A DNA stretch of 49,529 nt from Bifidobacterium breve (GCA_945876865.1 CAMCPZ010000006.1:1-49529), one strand, 5' to 3'; positions 21,096-32,405 are shown, counted from the stretch's first letter. A program made the numbers and translations. The notes: a model not told the origin generated them from the letters alone.

Positions 21096-21180
21096 AGCGT
21101 TAATCTACGCCAGAGCAATATGATGGCGCCAATCAATGATGGCAGTTATGTCCAAGTCGTCCAAATGCTAGGGGCAATCG

Positions 21181-22524
21181 GTGAGCACAGGTTCAAAGAG
21201 TAATTCTGAAGTAAGCGCGGCAGACCACAATTTTGTTTTCCACTCCTGGTCGGCCCAAGGTGCGATTTCACCAATCCCCGTTGCAAAGAGTTCAGGATCT
21301 AGATTCTGGGATCACGATGGCAAAGAGTATTTGGATTTCTCCTCCCAATTAGTTTTTACAAATATCGGACACCAACATCCAAAGGTGGTCGCTGCAATTC
21401 AAGAGCAAGCCGCAACTTTAACTGCGCTTGCACCACAACATGCCAGCGATATCCGAAACCAAGCTGCAGAGCGCATTGTTGAACTTGCAGGATTAAACTT
21501 CGCAAAAGTTTTCTTCACCAACGGTGGCGCCGATGCAATTGAAAACGCCATCCGCATGGCTCGTATTCACACCCGTAAACACAAGGTGCTTTCAACTTAC
21601 CGTTCGTATCATGGCAATACTGGCGCTGCGATTAATGCAACTGGCGATCCCCGCAGATTCCCGAATGAATTTGCATTTGGGCATGTGCATTTCTGGGGGC
21701 CCTATCTATATCGGTCTGCATTCTGGGCCAACAGCGAAGAGCAAGAATGTGAACGGGCTCTGCAACATCTAGAGCAAACAATAATCTTTGAGGGCCCGCA
21801 CACAATTGGTGCAATTTTGTTAGAAAGCGTTCCCGGAACTGCTGGAGTTCTAGTTCCACCAACAGGTTATCTCGAAGGTGTTCGTGCGCTCTGCGACAAA
21901 TACAAAATTATGTGGATTGCAGATGAAGTTATGGCTGGCTTTGGCCGAACTGGAAAATGGTTTGCATTCCAATCATCAAAGGTAGTTCCGGACTTAATTA
22001 CCTTCGCCAAAGGCGTAACTTCGGGTTATGTCCCACTAGGTGGAGTTGTTATCAGCAAGGAAATTTCAAAGACATTCGATGAGCAAGTTTTTCCTGGTGG
22101 CCTTACATATATGGGACACCCGCTCGCTGCCGCTACCGCAGTTGCAGCAATTGATGTAATGAAAGACGAGAAAATGCTTGAAAACGCAACATCAATTGGT
22201 GAGAAAATTCTTGGTCCTGGCCTACATGAATTAGCTAAGAAACATAAAGTCATCGGGGATATCCGCGGTGCTGGTGTTTTCTGGGGAGTCGATCTGGTCA
22301 GCAATCGTAAGACGCACGAACCACTTGCGCCTTACGGTGGATCGAGCCCTGCGATGAATGAACTGGTTGCAGCTTGCAAAGCCAATGGCATGATGCCGTT
22401 CACGAATTTCAACCGAATTCATTTGTGCCCACCGTGCAATATCTCTGAAGCCGATGCCCGACTTGGTCTGGAAATTCTCGATAAATCCTTGGCAGTAATC
22501 GGAGAGTATTACACCGGCGAATAA
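21181..22524 (+). CDS. Class III (omega) aminotransferase
   Basis: FWDHDGKEYLDFSSQLVFTNIGHQHPKVVAAI, ADEVMAGFGRTGKWFAFQ, ITFAKGVTSGYVPLGGVVIS. GTG start. Confidence 0.92.
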   Translation: MSTGSKSNSEVSAADHNFVFHSWSAQGAISPIPVAKSSGSRFWDHDGKEYLDFSSQLVFTNIGHQHPKVVAAIQEQAATLTALAPQHASDIRNQAAERIVELAGLNFAKVFFTNGGADAIENAIRMARIHTRKHKVLSTYRSYHGNTGAAINATGDPRRFPNEFAFGHVHFWGPYLYRSAFWANSEEQECERALQHLEQTIIFEGPHTIGAILLESVPGTAGVLVPPTGYLEGVRALCDKYKIMWIADEVMAGFGRTGKWFAFQSSKVVPDLITFAKGVTSGYVPLGGVVISKEISKTFDEQVFPGGLTYMGHPLAAATAVAAIDVMKDEKMLENATSIGEKILGPGLHELAKKHKVIGDIRGAGVFWGVDLVSNRKTHEPLAPYGGSSPAMNELVAACKANGMMPFTNFNRIHLCPPCNISEADARLGLEILDKSLAVIGEYYTGE

Positions 22525-22573
22525 AACTCGTGCCGCGCGGATCTTTTATCGCTGGTTATGACAAACTGCCGCC

Positions 22574-23188
22574 ATGGCTCAGCTAATTTATTACTGCGGA
22601 ACAATGGACAGTGGAAAATCCACTTTGGCGCTGCAGACCGCTCACAACTATGAGAGTCGCGGCCGCCATGGATTGGTCTTTACAAATCGAGATCGAGCCG
22701 GCACTGGAATTATCTCCTCCAGATTAGGTCTTCAAAGCCCAGCTATAGAAGTTGGTAGCGAGATGGATATCTTCTCGTTTGTGGAATCTCATCAAGCAAA
22801 AAGTGGAAAGTTAGACTATTTAATCTTCGATGAAGCTCAGTTTTATGAGAGTGAACAGATCGATCAACTTGCTCGAATCGTCGATATTTTGAATGTAGAT
22901 GTTTTCGCCTTTGGAATCCTTAGTGATTTCAGAACTTCCCTATTCCCTGGTTCGATGCGACTTATTGAATTGGCAGATCGAGTCAACCCATTGCAGGTTG
23001 AAGCGCTCTGTTGGTGCGGGCTTCGTGCAACACACAACGCCAGAATTATTAATGGGCGCATGACTCGTGAGGGAGATCAATTGGTCCCAGGTGACACTTC
23101 GCCTGATGCTGAAGTGGTTTACGAAGTTCTCTGCCGAAAGCACCATATGGCAAATATGAGTTCTAAAGATCACGACGAGAACAGGTAG
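22574..23188 (+). CDS. tdk: Thymidine kinase
   Basis: YYCGTMDSGKSTLALQTAHN, YLIFDEAQFYESEQIDQLARI, VFAFGILSDFRTSLFPGS, RLIELADRV. Confidence 0.95.
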   Translation: MAQLIYYCGTMDSGKSTLALQTAHNYESRGRHGLVFTNRDRAGTGIISSRLGLQSPAIEVGSEMDIFSFVESHQAKSGKLDYLIFDEAQFYESEQIDQLARIVDILNVDVFAFGILSDFRTSLFPGSMRLIELADRVNPLQVEALCWCGLRATHNARIINGRMTREGDQLVPGDTSPDAEVVYEVLCRKHHMANMSSKDHDENR

Positions 23189-23197
23189 GTTTGCCGA

Positions 23198-24016
23198 ATG
23201 AGCGATTTATATTCTGATCCACTTGGCACCGCAGTTTTAGCCGCAGCAAAAATTGCTGAGATAACCGGGAAACCAAAACACGATGTTGCACTTGTAATGG
23301 GATCAGGATGGATGCCGGCAACAGATGCACTCGGGAAACCAACTCACGAATTTGCTGTGACCGATGTTCCAGGATTTCCGGCCCCGACAGTTGTCGGACA
23401 CGGCGGATTGATTCGCTCTTATGTAATCGATGGCGCAAATGGGAAAATCCAAGCACTCGTCTTTCTTGGTCGGACCCACTTATACGAGGGTAAAGGTCTA
23501 GAACCTGTTGTTCATGGGGCGCGCACAGCGGTAAAAGCTGGTTGCAAAGTAGTTGTGTTAACCAATGCCTGTGGCGGAATAAATCGGGGCTACAAAGTTG
23601 GACAACCTGTTCTGATTCGGGACCATATTTCTATGACTGCAACAAGTCCACTGATTGGTGCTGACTTCGTAGATTTAACTGACTTGTATAGCAAGCGAAT
23701 TCGCCAACTTGTGAAGTGTGAAGATCCATCGCTGGCTGAAGGTGTTTATGTTCATTGGCGCGGGCCAGCTTACGAAACACCAGCAGAGATAAATATGTTG
23801 CGAACAGTTGGCGCAGATCTCGTAGGAATGTCTACGGTTCCAGAAGCAATCGCGGCACATGCACTGGGTGCAGAAGTTTTGGGAATTTCGCTTGTAACAA
23901 ATGCTGCCGCCGGTGTCACCGGAGAGAAATTGAGCCACACCGAAGTTATGGAAGCCGGGCAAGCGGCTGCTGGGCGAATGGGTGAATTGCTTGCGAAGGT
24001 GTTAAAACAACTGTGA
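23198..24016 (+). CDS. Purine-nucleoside phosphorylase
   Basis: VALVMGSGWMPATDALG, VFLGRTHLYEG, LTNACGGINRGYKVGQPVLIRDHIS, GPAYETPAEINMLRTVGADLVGMSTVPEAIAAHALG. Confidence 0.94.
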   Translation: MSDLYSDPLGTAVLAAAKIAEITGKPKHDVALVMGSGWMPATDALGKPTHEFAVTDVPGFPAPTVVGHGGLIRSYVIDGANGKIQALVFLGRTHLYEGKGLEPVVHGARTAVKAGCKVVVLTNACGGINRGYKVGQPVLIRDHISMTATSPLIGADFVDLTDLYSKRIRQLVKCEDPSLAEGVYVHWRGPAYETPAEINMLRTVGADLVGMSTVPEAIAAHALGAEVLGISLVTNAAAGVTGEKLSHTEVMEAGQAAAGRMGELLAKVLKQL

Positions 24017-25629
24017 TTGATGAGCAGTTCCGGCTAGAAGTTTTAGATTGGATTGCAAAGGATCCGGATTCAGATACTGCGTCTCTTCTTGCCAAATGGC
24101 TCTCTGAAAATAACGAGGTTGAACTTCGCAAATCATTTAACGGTTTTCTAGAGTTTGGCACTGCAGGATTACGTGGACCAGTTCGACCGGGGCCATCAGG
24201 AATGAACCGCGCAGTTGTTGGACGCACCGCTGCCGGAATCTCTGCATTTTTAATTTCTAGAGGTTTGTCTAAAGTTGTTATTGGCCGAGATGCAAGGCAT
24301 GGTTCAGCAGAATTTATGCAAGAAAGCGCCGAGATTCTCTCGGGCGCGGGCCTAGATGTTTACCTGCTCCCCCGTGAACTTCCAACACCGGTATTAGCAT
24401 TTGCAGTAAATGAAATGAAAATGGATTGCGGAATCATGGTGACTGCAAGTCACAACCCAGCAACCGATAACGGATACAAGGTTTATCTTGGTGGAAACCT
24501 TGATGGCGTCGAATATCGAGGCAGCCAGATAATCGCCCCAATCGATAAAGAAATTTCGAAGTTGATTAGCGGGATTGCGCTTCCAAGTCCACGTGGATCG
24601 AACTGGAAGATAGTCGGCGAAGAAGTAATCCACGGTTACGTTTCAAGCTGCGCTAGTGGAGCCAAAGAAGCATCCGCTCAAAAAATCATTTACACGGCCA
24701 TGCACGGTGTTGGCACACAAACTTTGCTATCGGTATTTCAAGCAGCGAACTTCTCAAAACCAATGTTGGTCGAACAGCAATGTGAACCAGATCCTGATTT
24801 TCCGACAGTTGCATTCCCCAATCCAGAAGAACCTGGTGCGATGGATTTAGCAATCAAATTGGCAATTTCGCAGAATGGGGATTTGGTTATTGCTAGCGAC
24901 CCTGATGCAGATCGTTGCGCAGTAGCAGCACAAGATTCAGCTGGAAACTGGCGGACCCTGCGAGGAGATGAACTTGGAATCATCCTTGGCCATTACATTT
25001 CAAAGACCGAAAGCGTTGCTGGCAGAACCTTTGCTACGACAATTGTTTCTTCAAGTGCTCTGGCGAAGATTGCTAAAAACTGTGGCGCTGATTTTCAAGA
25101 GACGTTAACCGGCTTCAAGAATCTATCCAAGATAAACAATCTGGCTTTTGGATATGAAGAAGCAATCGGATACTGCGTCAATCCTTCAAAGGTAAATGAT
25201 AAGGATGGAATTTCTGCCGCCTTAAAAATCGCACAGATTAACTCTGAATTAATCCGTCGAGGTTCAACCTTGTTTGCCTACCTTGATGAAATCTGGAGCG
25301 AAATCGGTTATCACCGAACCGAACAACTTTCGATCAGGTATGAGGATGTTTCGGAAATTTCTAGAACTATCTCCGAGGTTGTGGCGAATCCACCTAAACA
25401 GATTGCCGGCCTGGATGTAACTAGCTTCGAAGACTTGAGCAGGATTTCACCCTCAACTGTTGGCCTGCGAATTAGATGTGGTGGCAACGCACGAATTATC
25501 ATCAGGCCGAGCGGAACTGAGCCAAAGCTAAAGACCTACATTGAAGTAATTGGTGAAGTTAGCTCCGCCGATGAATTGGTCGAGCAAATAAAGGAAGACT
25601 TTAAGAAATTATTCGCTAGCTATAGCTAA
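24013..25629 (+). CDS. Phosphomannomutase/phosphoglucomutase superfamily protein (PGM2-like, candidate phosphopentomutase)
   Basis: [78 protein letters not shown] overlap with the PNP stop. Confidence 0.9.
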   Translation: MIDEQFRLEVLDWIAKDPDSDTASLLAKWLSENNEVELRKSFNGFLEFGTAGLRGPVRPGPSGMNRAVVGRTAAGISAFLISRGLSKVVIGRDARHGSAEFMQESAEILSGAGLDVYLLPRELPTPVLAFAVNEMKMDCGIMVTASHNPATDNGYKVYLGGNLDGVEYRGSQIIAPIDKEISKLISGIALPSPRGSNWKIVGEEVIHGYVSSCASGAKEASAQKIIYTAMHGVGTQTLLSVFQAANFSKPMLVEQQCEPDPDFPTVAFPNPEEPGAMDLAIKLAISQNGDLVIASDPDADRCAVAAQDSAGNWRTLRGDELGIILGHYISKTESVAGRTFATTIVSSSALAKIAKNCGADFQETLTGFKNLSKINNLAFGYEEAIGYCVNPSKVNDKDGISAALKIAQINSELIRRGSTLFAYLDEIWSEIGYHRTEQLSIRYEDVSEISRTISEVVANPPKQIAGLDVTSFEDLSRISPSTVGLRIRCGGNARIIIRPSGTEPKLKTYIEVIGEVSSADELVEQIKEDFKKLFASYS

Positions 25630-26721
25630 ATAACCGGGCTTCACAACTTCTTCGATAATCGCTAGACGTTCCTCAAAAGGAATAAATGAACTCTTTAGCG
25701 CATTTATAGTCACACGTTGCAAGTCTTGAAAGGTCCAATCAAAAGCCTTAACAACTTCGACCATCTCATTTGTCATTGAAGTGCGGCTCATTAATCTGTT
25801 ATCGGTGTTAATTGTTACTCGGAATCTTAACTTTGCGAGGGCGCCGATTGGATGAGATGCAATTGACTTAGCTGCGCCAGTCTGCAAATTGGATGTTGGA
25901 CATAGTTCTAGCGGAATCCGGCGATCACGAACGTAAGCAGATAGTCTGCCAAGTTTTGGTTTGCTGCCAGAAAAATCTATGTCATCAACTATCCGAACGC
26001 CGTGACCTAATCTTTCTGCCCCACACATTTGAATCGCCTGCCAGATTGAAGGTAATCCGTAGGCCTCACCGGCATGAATAGTGAAGTGTGCGTTCTCTTG
26101 ACGAAGATAATTAAAAGTGTCTAATTGATTCGTTGGCGGAAAACCATCTTCGGGTCCAGCAATATCAAAGCCGACAACACCAAGATCGCGATACTTGACT
26201 ACCTTTTCGGCAATTTCTTGCGCAATCGAATTCTGGCGAAGAGCGCATAACAAAGATTCAACTCGAATTTTTAGTCCTTCGGCTGCCGCCGCTTTCTCGC
26301 CCTGACGATAACCTTCGATAGTTGCTTCGATAACTTCATCAAGCGACAAACCTTTGCGGGTGAAAAGTTCTGGCGCACCGCGCACTTCTGCATAAACAAC
26401 ACCGTCGCGAGCGAGATCTAATGCACATTCGCTGGCGACGCGAATGATTGCTTCTCGGGTCTGCATCACGGCAATAACGTGCTCGAAGGTTTCGAGATAA
26501 AGCTCGAGAGATCCGGAATTACAAGAATCGAAATACCAGTCAGCGAGTTCGTCAGCGGTATTTTTTGGAAGTTTGTAATTAATCTTCGCTGCTAAATCAA
26601 TGATTGTTTGGGGCCGAAGTCCGCCATCTAGATGATCATGAATCAACGCTTTTGGTAACCGCTTAATCTGTTCTGCCGTTGGAATCTTTGTAAGTGTCAT
26701 CTCATCCCTCAATTTTCTCAA
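25609..26721 (-). CDS. add: Adenosine deaminase
   Basis: [64 protein letters not shown]. Confidence 0.95.
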   Translation of the reverse strand: MRKLRDEMTLTKIPTAEQIKRLPKALIHDHLDGGLRPQTIIDLAAKINYKLPKNTADELADWYFDSCNSGSLELYLETFEHVIAVMQTREAIIRVASECALDLARDGVVYAEVRGAPELFTRKGLSLDEVIEATIEGYRQGEKAAAAEGLKIRVESLLCALRQNSIAQEIAEKVVKYRDLGVVGFDIAGPEDGFPPTNQLDTFNYLRQENAHFTIHAGEAYGLPSIWQAIQMCGAERLGHGVRIVDDIDFSGSKPKLGRLSAYVRDRRIPLELCPTSNLQTGAAKSIASHPIGALAKLRFRVTINTDNRLMSRTSMTNEMVEVVKAFDWTFQDLQRVTINALKSSFIPFEERLAIIEEVVKPGYLAIASE

Positions 26722-27997
26722 TTATAAGAGGCAATCGAGGTGCTACCGAACCATCTTGGCCAATAACAAATGAATTTTGAAGTGCGCTCTGAGCACGTTC
26801 GAAGCGCGCCGATTCATCAGCATGTAGCGTGTAAATCAGATCGCCCTTCTTTACCTGTGCACCTGGCTTTGCATGAATTTCGATTCCAGCGCCAAATGAA
26901 ACTTTTTCACCTTGTTTAGAACGGCCAGCTCCTAAGCGCCAAGCTGCAATTCCAACGCTCATTGCATCCATCGATGAAAGCGTTCCATCTTTATCAGCAA
27001 GAATTTTTGCGCTCTCTTTAGCTACTGGAAGTTTTGCATCAGGATCTCCGCCTTGTGCGCGAATCATTTTCTTCCAGCTATCCATTGCGGCGCCGTTTTT
27101 CAAGGCATCAGCTGGATCCATAAGCTGCTTAATTCCAGCGGCATCTAACATCTCGCGAGCTAAAACTAGCGTCAGCTCAACAACATCGGACGGTCCGCCG
27201 CCAGCTAATACTTCAACACTCTCCCGAACTTCCAGCGCGTTTCCTGCAGTTAAACCAAGTGGAACATCCATTGCTGTTACAAGTGCACGGGTCTTTACTC
27301 CAGCGCGGGTTCCTAAATCAACCATAACTCTGGCAAGTTCACTAGCTTTTTTCGGATCTGACATAAAAGCACCAGAACCTGTTTTTACATCGAGAACCAA
27401 TGCGCTGGTTCCTTCGGCAATTTTCTTACTCATGATGCTTGATGCAATTAGAGGAATCGCTCGAACGGTTCCGGTCACATCTCGTAGCGCATAAAGTTTC
27501 TTATCGGCTGGCGCTAGTCCCGCACCTGCGGCACAAATAACTGCGCCACAACTCTTAATTACTTCTAACATCTCGGCATTACTTAGCGAAGCTCGCCAAC
27601 CAGGAATTGATTCCAATTTGTCTAACGTTCCACCAGTGTGACCGAGTCCGCGACCAGAAAGTTGTGGCACTGCTCCCCCGCAAGCTGCAACTAATGGCGC
27701 CAATGGCAAAGTAATTTTGTCGCCGACTCCACCAGTCGAATGCTTGTCAACAGTCTTACGATCGAGCATCGACCATTCCATGCGTTCGCCACTGTTGATC
27801 ATTGCATCAGTCCAGCGAGAAATTTCGCGAGAGTTCATACCATTCAACAGAATCGCCATAAGCAGCGCAGACATTTGTTCATCAGCAACAACGCCCTTTG
27901 TGTAGGCGTCAATAACCCAATCAATCTGCGGATCAGTTAGCTCATTGTTGTCGCGTTTTGCGCCAATTATTTCGACCGCGTCAAAGGCCTCACTCAT
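26702..27997 (-). CDS. deoA: Thymidine phosphorylase
   Basis: [62 protein letters not shown]. Confidence 0.97.
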   Translation of the reverse strand: MSEAFDAVEIIGAKRDNNELTDPQIDWVIDAYTKGVVADEQMSALLMAILLNGMNSREISRWTDAMINSGERMEWSMLDRKTVDKHSTGGVGDKITLPLAPLVAACGGAVPQLSGRGLGHTGGTLDKLESIPGWRASLSNAEMLEVIKSCGAVICAAGAGLAPADKKLYALRDVTGTVRAIPLIASSIMSKKIAEGTSALVLDVKTGSGAFMSDPKKASELARVMVDLGTRAGVKTRALVTAMDVPLGLTAGNALEVRESVEVLAGGGPSDVVELTLVLAREMLDAAGIKQLMDPADALKNGAAMDSWKKMIRAQGGDPDAKLPVAKESAKILADKDGTLSSMDAMSVGIAAWRLGAGRSKQGEKVSFGAGIEIHAKPGAQVKKGDLIYTLHADESARFERAQSALQNSFVIGQDGSVAPRLPLIIEKIEG

Positions 27998-28383
27998 TTT
28001 TCTAAATCATCTGGACCAAAAGCCCAAGGCAATATCACTGACATTGGCGATGGACCATCCGGTGTCATCAATAGCATCTCGTTTCCGCCATGTTCAAATA
28101 GCAATTGACGGCATCGACCACAGGGTGAAAGATAATTTCCATCTGCATCTACACAAACCGCAGCGATTAAACGTCCACCACCAGTGGAGATTAAATTCGA
28201 AACTAGACCACATTCGGCGCAGAGCCCAAGTCCGTAACTTGCATTTTCAACGTTACAACCAGAAACAATTCGACCATCATCTACTAGCGCGGCAACGCCA
28301 ACCGGAAACTTCGAGTAAGGCGCATACGCTTTCTTCATAATCAACTTGGCTTCTGAGTGCAGTGCTTCCCAATCGATATTCAT
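27994..28383 (-). CDS. cdd: Cytidine deaminase
   Basis: YAPYSKFPVGVAALVDDGRIVSGCNVENASYGLGLCAECGLVSN, SPCGRCRQLLFE (the usual E of the CAE motif is present). Confidence 0.96.
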   Translation of the reverse strand: MNIDWEALHSEAKLIMKKAYAPYSKFPVGVAALVDDGRIVSGCNVENASYGLGLCAECGLVSNLISTGGGRLIAAVCVDADGNYLSPCGRCRQLLFEHGGNEMLLMTPDGPSPMSVILPWAFGPDDLEK

Positions 28384-28385
28384 AA

Positions 28386-29657
28386 TTAATGGGCACCGCC
28401 ACGACGATATGGAATTCCATCCGCGGCCGGGGCTCTCACTCTTCCGACCAATCCGGTAACCGCAATGATTGTTGCAATGTAGGGAACCATCAACATAAAT
28501 TCTGATGGGATTGCGACACCAATAATTGAGAGCGTGCTCTGTAAGTTAGTTGCGAAGCCAAACAAGAGCGCTGCAAAGAGAGCGCCGATTGGACTCCATT
28601 TGCCGAAGATAAGAGCTGCGAGTGCGATGAAACCTGCCCCCGCTGTCATCTCTTTACCAAAAGCGCCTACTGAACCAACGGTGTAAAAGGCACCGCCCAC
28701 TCCCGCAATAAATCCGGCGATCATTACATTTCGGAAGCGAAGTTTATTTACATCAATTCCAACAGTGTCTGCTGCGGTTGGGTGCTCGCCTACCGCTCTC
28801 GTGCGCAATCCCCATTTAGTTTTGTAAAGAGTGAAGGTGACACCTGAAACAATCACAAACATGAGATAAACGACGATTGTATGTGTGAAAAGGATGGGAC
28901 CGACCACTGGAATTTTAGAAAGTATTGGAATTGGAATGACTTCAAATGTTGGAGGTGAATTCCAGGTATTCTGAAATGGAATCAGAAGTTTCTTGTATAA
29001 AAAGTCAGTAAGTCCAATTACCAGAACATTTATCACGAAACCAAGGATCACTTGATCTACCGAAAACTTGATGGCAAAAGTTGCTAGCAAGAAAGAAATG
29101 GCTGCGCCGGCAAATGGTGCTGCTAGCAAGCCCCACCAAGACAAACCTGTAAGGCTTGCAACGACAGCGGAGACAAAAGCGCTAGCAAGGAGCTGGCCTT
29201 CAATTGCGATGTTAATTACTCCAGAGCGTTCGCAGACTAAACCTGACATCGCACCAAAAATCAAAGGAATCGAAAGCAGCAACCCACCTTGTAAAAGTCC
29301 GGTGAATGGAATGAATTTTCCAGATGCAATCCAGGTGAGGAAGGACATAAGAATTCCAAAGCTCGCGACCGCTACCGGGACTGAGATAGACCGTCCCTTT
29401 TTAAGGGCAGCGATTGCGATTGCGCTAGCCAGTAATGAGATTATTGAGAAAATTCGGGCGCCCGTCTGTGACGAAATAACCCACTCTTTAATTATTACCC
29501 ACTCATTGTTTAACACAAAGCCAAAAGTTGTTGCTTCTTTGCCTGGTTTTAGAATTCCGAAATACAGGAATGAAAGTGACGCAAGCGTTGAAATTATTAC
29601 AACTCCCTGAAGCCTTCGCTTCTCTACATTTGAACGAATCTTTCTCATCCGTTCCAT
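28386..29657 (-). CDS. BMP-family nucleoside ABC transporter permease (second permease)
   Basis: INIAIEGQLLASAFVSAVVASLTG, RAVGEHPTAADTVGIDVNKLRFRNVMIAGFIAGVGGAFYTVGSV. Confidence 0.93.
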   Translation of the reverse strand: MERMRKIRSNVEKRRLQGVVIISTLASLSFLYFGILKPGKEATTFGFVLNNEWVIIKEWVISSQTGARIFSIISLLASAIAIAALKKGRSISVPVAVASFGILMSFLTWIASGKFIPFTGLLQGGLLLSIPLIFGAMSGLVCERSGVINIAIEGQLLASAFVSAVVASLTGLSWWGLLAAPFAGAAISFLLATFAIKFSVDQVILGFVINVLVIGLTDFLYKKLLIPFQNTWNSPPTFEVIPIPILSKIPVVGPILFTHTIVVYLMFVIVSGVTFTLYKTKWGLRTRAVGEHPTAADTVGIDVNKLRFRNVMIAGFIAGVGGAFYTVGSVGAFGKEMTAGAGFIALAALIFGKWSPIGALFAALLFGFATNLQSTLSIIGVAIPSEFMLMVPYIATIIAVTGLVGRVRAPAADGIPYRRGGAH

Positions 29658-30814
29658 CCCTTCGAAGTTAGAGATGTTGAAGCATTTAACTTCTTCAATC
29701 TAAAGATGTAACGAACGAACATAGGTGCTGCGATAAAGAGCACGATTAAGCCTTGGGTAACAACAACGATATCGAGTGGGACCCCGGTATTTGATTGCAT
29801 CATGCGGCCACCAGTGTGAAGTGCACCAAATAGAAGTGCAGCGAATACAGTTCCCAGAGGCTGAGCGCGCCCAAGCAGCGCAACGGTAATTGCGTCAAAT
29901 CCAAATGATCCTGCTACGTCCGTATTTAGCGCATGCTCACTACCAAGAACATGAACCGCGCCTCCAAGACCAGCCAGTGCACCACAAATCATCATTGTTG
30001 ATGTGATTACGAATGGGACCGAGATGCCCGCGGTCCTAGCGGCCTGGCTATTTGCGCCAACTGCACGAAACTTGTAACCGATTGTAGTTTTTGTAAGAAG
30101 CCACCAGACAAAGAGTGCAGCAGCAAGTGCGATGAAAATACCTGCGTGGATGCGGAAGTTTTCTCCAGCTAAAAGTGGGAGTTTCGCACTGTCAGCGACT
30201 TCTGGGGCAATTGGATCGATACGCCCTGGCCGCAGGAAAGTTTTTGTTTTCAGCAGCCATAGAATAAAAAAAGCAGCGATGTAATTCAACATAATTGTCA
30301 AAATAACTTCGTGGGCACCAGTTTTGGCTTTCAGGAAGCCTACGAGACCGCCCCAGATGGCAGCGAGAACAATTCCGGCTAGAGCCGCGGCTAATATGTG
30401 AATACCTACAGGAAGCTCAAATCTGAAACCAACATAAGAAGCGCCGATTGCACCGAATATAAATTGTCCTTGAGCTCCGATGTTAAAAAGACCTGATTTA
30501 AAAGCTAGAGCAACCGAAAGCCCGGTCAAGATAAGTGGTGTTGCGGTGACTAGGGTTTCAAAAAATGGATAGAAGCCCTCGAAGAAATTGCTCTTAGCCA
30601 ATCTATTGTCATATATCGAACCCTGGAAAAGCGCCAAATAGGCATTCCCGACACTTGCCCCTGCACTCTTCAGGAATTCAATCGGAGATCCAATTTTATT
30701 CATTACTTTTTCATCGGATACCGCAATGATGATTCCAGTAATTGTAAAGGCCATTAAGAAAGATAGGCCAGGAAGTTTTATTGACTGACCAATTCTTGAA
30801 ATTGTATTTTTCAT
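29645..30814 (-). CDS. BMP-family nucleoside ABC transporter permease (first permease)
   Basis: TATPLILTGLSVALAFKSGLFNIGAQGQFIFGAIGA, RAVGANSQAARTAGISVPFVITSTMMICGALAGLGGAVHVLG. Confidence 0.93.
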   Translation of the reverse strand: MKNTISRIGQSIKLPGLSFLMAFTITGIIIAVSDEKVMNKIGSPIEFLKSAGASVGNAYLALFQGSIYDNRLAKSNFFEGFYPFFETLVTATPLILTGLSVALAFKSGLFNIGAQGQFIFGAIGASYVGFRFELPVGIHILAAALAGIVLAAIWGGLVGFLKAKTGAHEVILTIMLNYIAAFFILWLLKTKTFLRPGRIDPIAPEVADSAKLPLLAGENFRIHAGIFIALAAALFVWWLLTKTTIGYKFRAVGANSQAARTAGISVPFVITSTMMICGALAGLGGAVHVLGSEHALNTDVAGSFGFDAITVALLGRAQPLGTVFAALLFGALHTGGRMMQSNTGVPLDIVVVTQGLIVLFIAAPMFVRYIFRLKKLNASTSLTSKGWNG

Positions 30815-32328
30815 TCGGCGCCCACTTTTGCAGAGGTTACGCCAGCCATCAACAGACCAAGTTCTTCTCTGGTTACTTTCGAATCAACGATGCCAAGAAT
30901 TTCACCGCGATACATCACAGCAATTCGATCTGCTAGCGCTATTACTTCATCCAGTTCCGTGCTGAAAAGAATCACGCCACGGCCGGCATCTCGTTCGGCA
31001 AGTATGCGTTCATGAACGAATTCAATAGAGCCAACATCTAGCCCACGCGTTGGCTGCGAAGCAACAAGAACTTTAATTGGCCGCGAAAGCTCTCGCGCGA
31101 TTACAACTTTCTGCTTATTTCCACCAGACAATGTGGAAACCGCGTCCAGTATTGATTGAGTTCTAATGTCAAATTCAGCAACCCGCTTTTCAGCTTCGGA
31201 CTGCATAACCTTTGCTGAAAGATTTATCCCCTTAGAATATGGTGATAGTTCGTGCAAATCCAGAATCAAGTTTTCGGCTATCGAGAAGCTTCCAATAACC
31301 CCATCAAGCTCGCGGGACTCCGGAATGAATGCAATACCTGCATGGAGCGAATCCTTAATGCTGGCACCCCTAATTTCTTCTCCATCTAAGAGAATGGAAC
31401 CTTCGATATGGTCTTCTAAATTAATAAGCGCCCGCGCAAGCTCGGATTGACCATTTCCCTGAACTCCAGCGACAGCAAGAACTTCTCCGGCATTTACATG
31501 AAAATTTACGCCTTTAACTATTGCTGCACCAAGAGCATCTCTAACCGTTAAATTCTTAACTTCTAAAATTGCGCCACCCATTTCGTGCTGATACTTCTCT
31601 GGGGACAGATCTACGGCGCGACCAACCATCATCGACGCCAATTCGCCTTCTGAAGTTTCCGGAGAAACCGCAGCAACAACTTTGCCGCGACGAATAATTG
31701 TTATCTGATCTGCAACGGCACGAACCTCGCGCAACTTGTGCGTGATGAAAATGATCGACGTTCCTTTGTTCTTCAAATCCCGCATAGTGTTTAGAAGTTC
31801 ATCGGTCTCTTGTGGAGTTAGAACCGCGGTTGGTTCATCCAGAATCAATACTTTTGCTTCATAAATCAAAGCTTTAATGATTTCTACTTTCTGCTGGATA
31901 CCAACAGGAAGAGTTTCGACGATTGCATCTGGATCCACTTGTAACCCGAAGTCCTCGGAAATAGCGCGAATTGCTGCACGCGCTTGGTCTAAATCCAAAA
32001 CTCTCAACTTACTTGATTTCTCATGTCCCAACATTATGTTCTCGGCTACAGTGAAAACTGGAATCAACATGAAGTGCTGGTGCACCATACCGATGCCAAC
32101 ATTTAGGGCATCACTTGGATTTGAAATATCTACAACTTTTCCGTCGATTAAAATCTCACCAGAATCGGCCTTCAATAAACCATACACAATATTCATTAAG
32201 GTGGATTTACCGGCGCCATTTTCGCCCAGAATTGCATGAATCTGGCCAGTTTCAACTTTTAAATCAATGGAATCATTGGCGGTAAAAGAACCAAAAGTTT
32301 TAGTGATTCCCCGTAGTTCTAATGACAC
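30811..32328 (-). CDS. BMP-family nucleoside ABC transporter, duplicated ATPase
   Basis: Two ABC domains: GENGAGKSTLMNIVYGL ... LDEPTAVLTPQE, and VAGVQGNGQSELARAL ... LSGGNKQKVVIARELS. Confidence 0.95.
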   Translation of the reverse strand: MSLELRGITKTFGSFTANDSIDLKVETGQIHAILGENGAGKSTLMNIVYGLLKADSGEILIDGKVVDISNPSDALNVGIGMVHQHFMLIPVFTVAENIMLGHEKSSKLRVLDLDQARAAIRAISEDFGLQVDPDAIVETLPVGIQQKVEIIKALIYEAKVLILDEPTAVLTPQETDELLNTMRDLKNKGTSIIFITHKLREVRAVADQITIIRRGKVVAAVSPETSEGELASMMVGRAVDLSPEKYQHEMGGAILEVKNLTVRDALGAAIVKGVNFHVNAGEVLAVAGVQGNGQSELARALINLEDHIEGSILLDGEEIRGASIKDSLHAGIAFIPESRELDGVIGSFSIAENLILDLHELSPYSKGINLSAKVMQSEAEKRVAEFDIRTQSILDAVSTLSGGNKQKVVIARELSRPIKVLVASQPTRGLDVGSIEFVHERILAERDAGRGVILFSTELDEVIALADRIAVMYRGEILGIVDSKVTREELGLLMAGVTSAKVGAE

Positions 32329-32354
32329 TTTGGAATCCTATCGATTAATAGTGC

Positions 32355-32394
32355 AAAAAAACAGGAGGCCCGATTGCTCGGAACCTCCTGTTTT
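32355..32394 (-). terminator. Rho-independent-type terminator between the BMP lipoprotein gene and the ABC ATPase gene
   Basis: Plus strand aaaaaaacaggagg-cccgattgctcggaa-cctcctgtttt. On the minus strand this is an AAAACAGGAGG/CCTCCTGTTTT stem followed by a run of seven T. Confidence 0.8.
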
Positions 32395-32405
32395 GAACTG
32401 CTTAC

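Noticed and set aside
29068-29610. 180-aa plus-strand ORF
   Set aside because: Antisense to the ABC permease; no recognisable domain, considered a shadow ORF.
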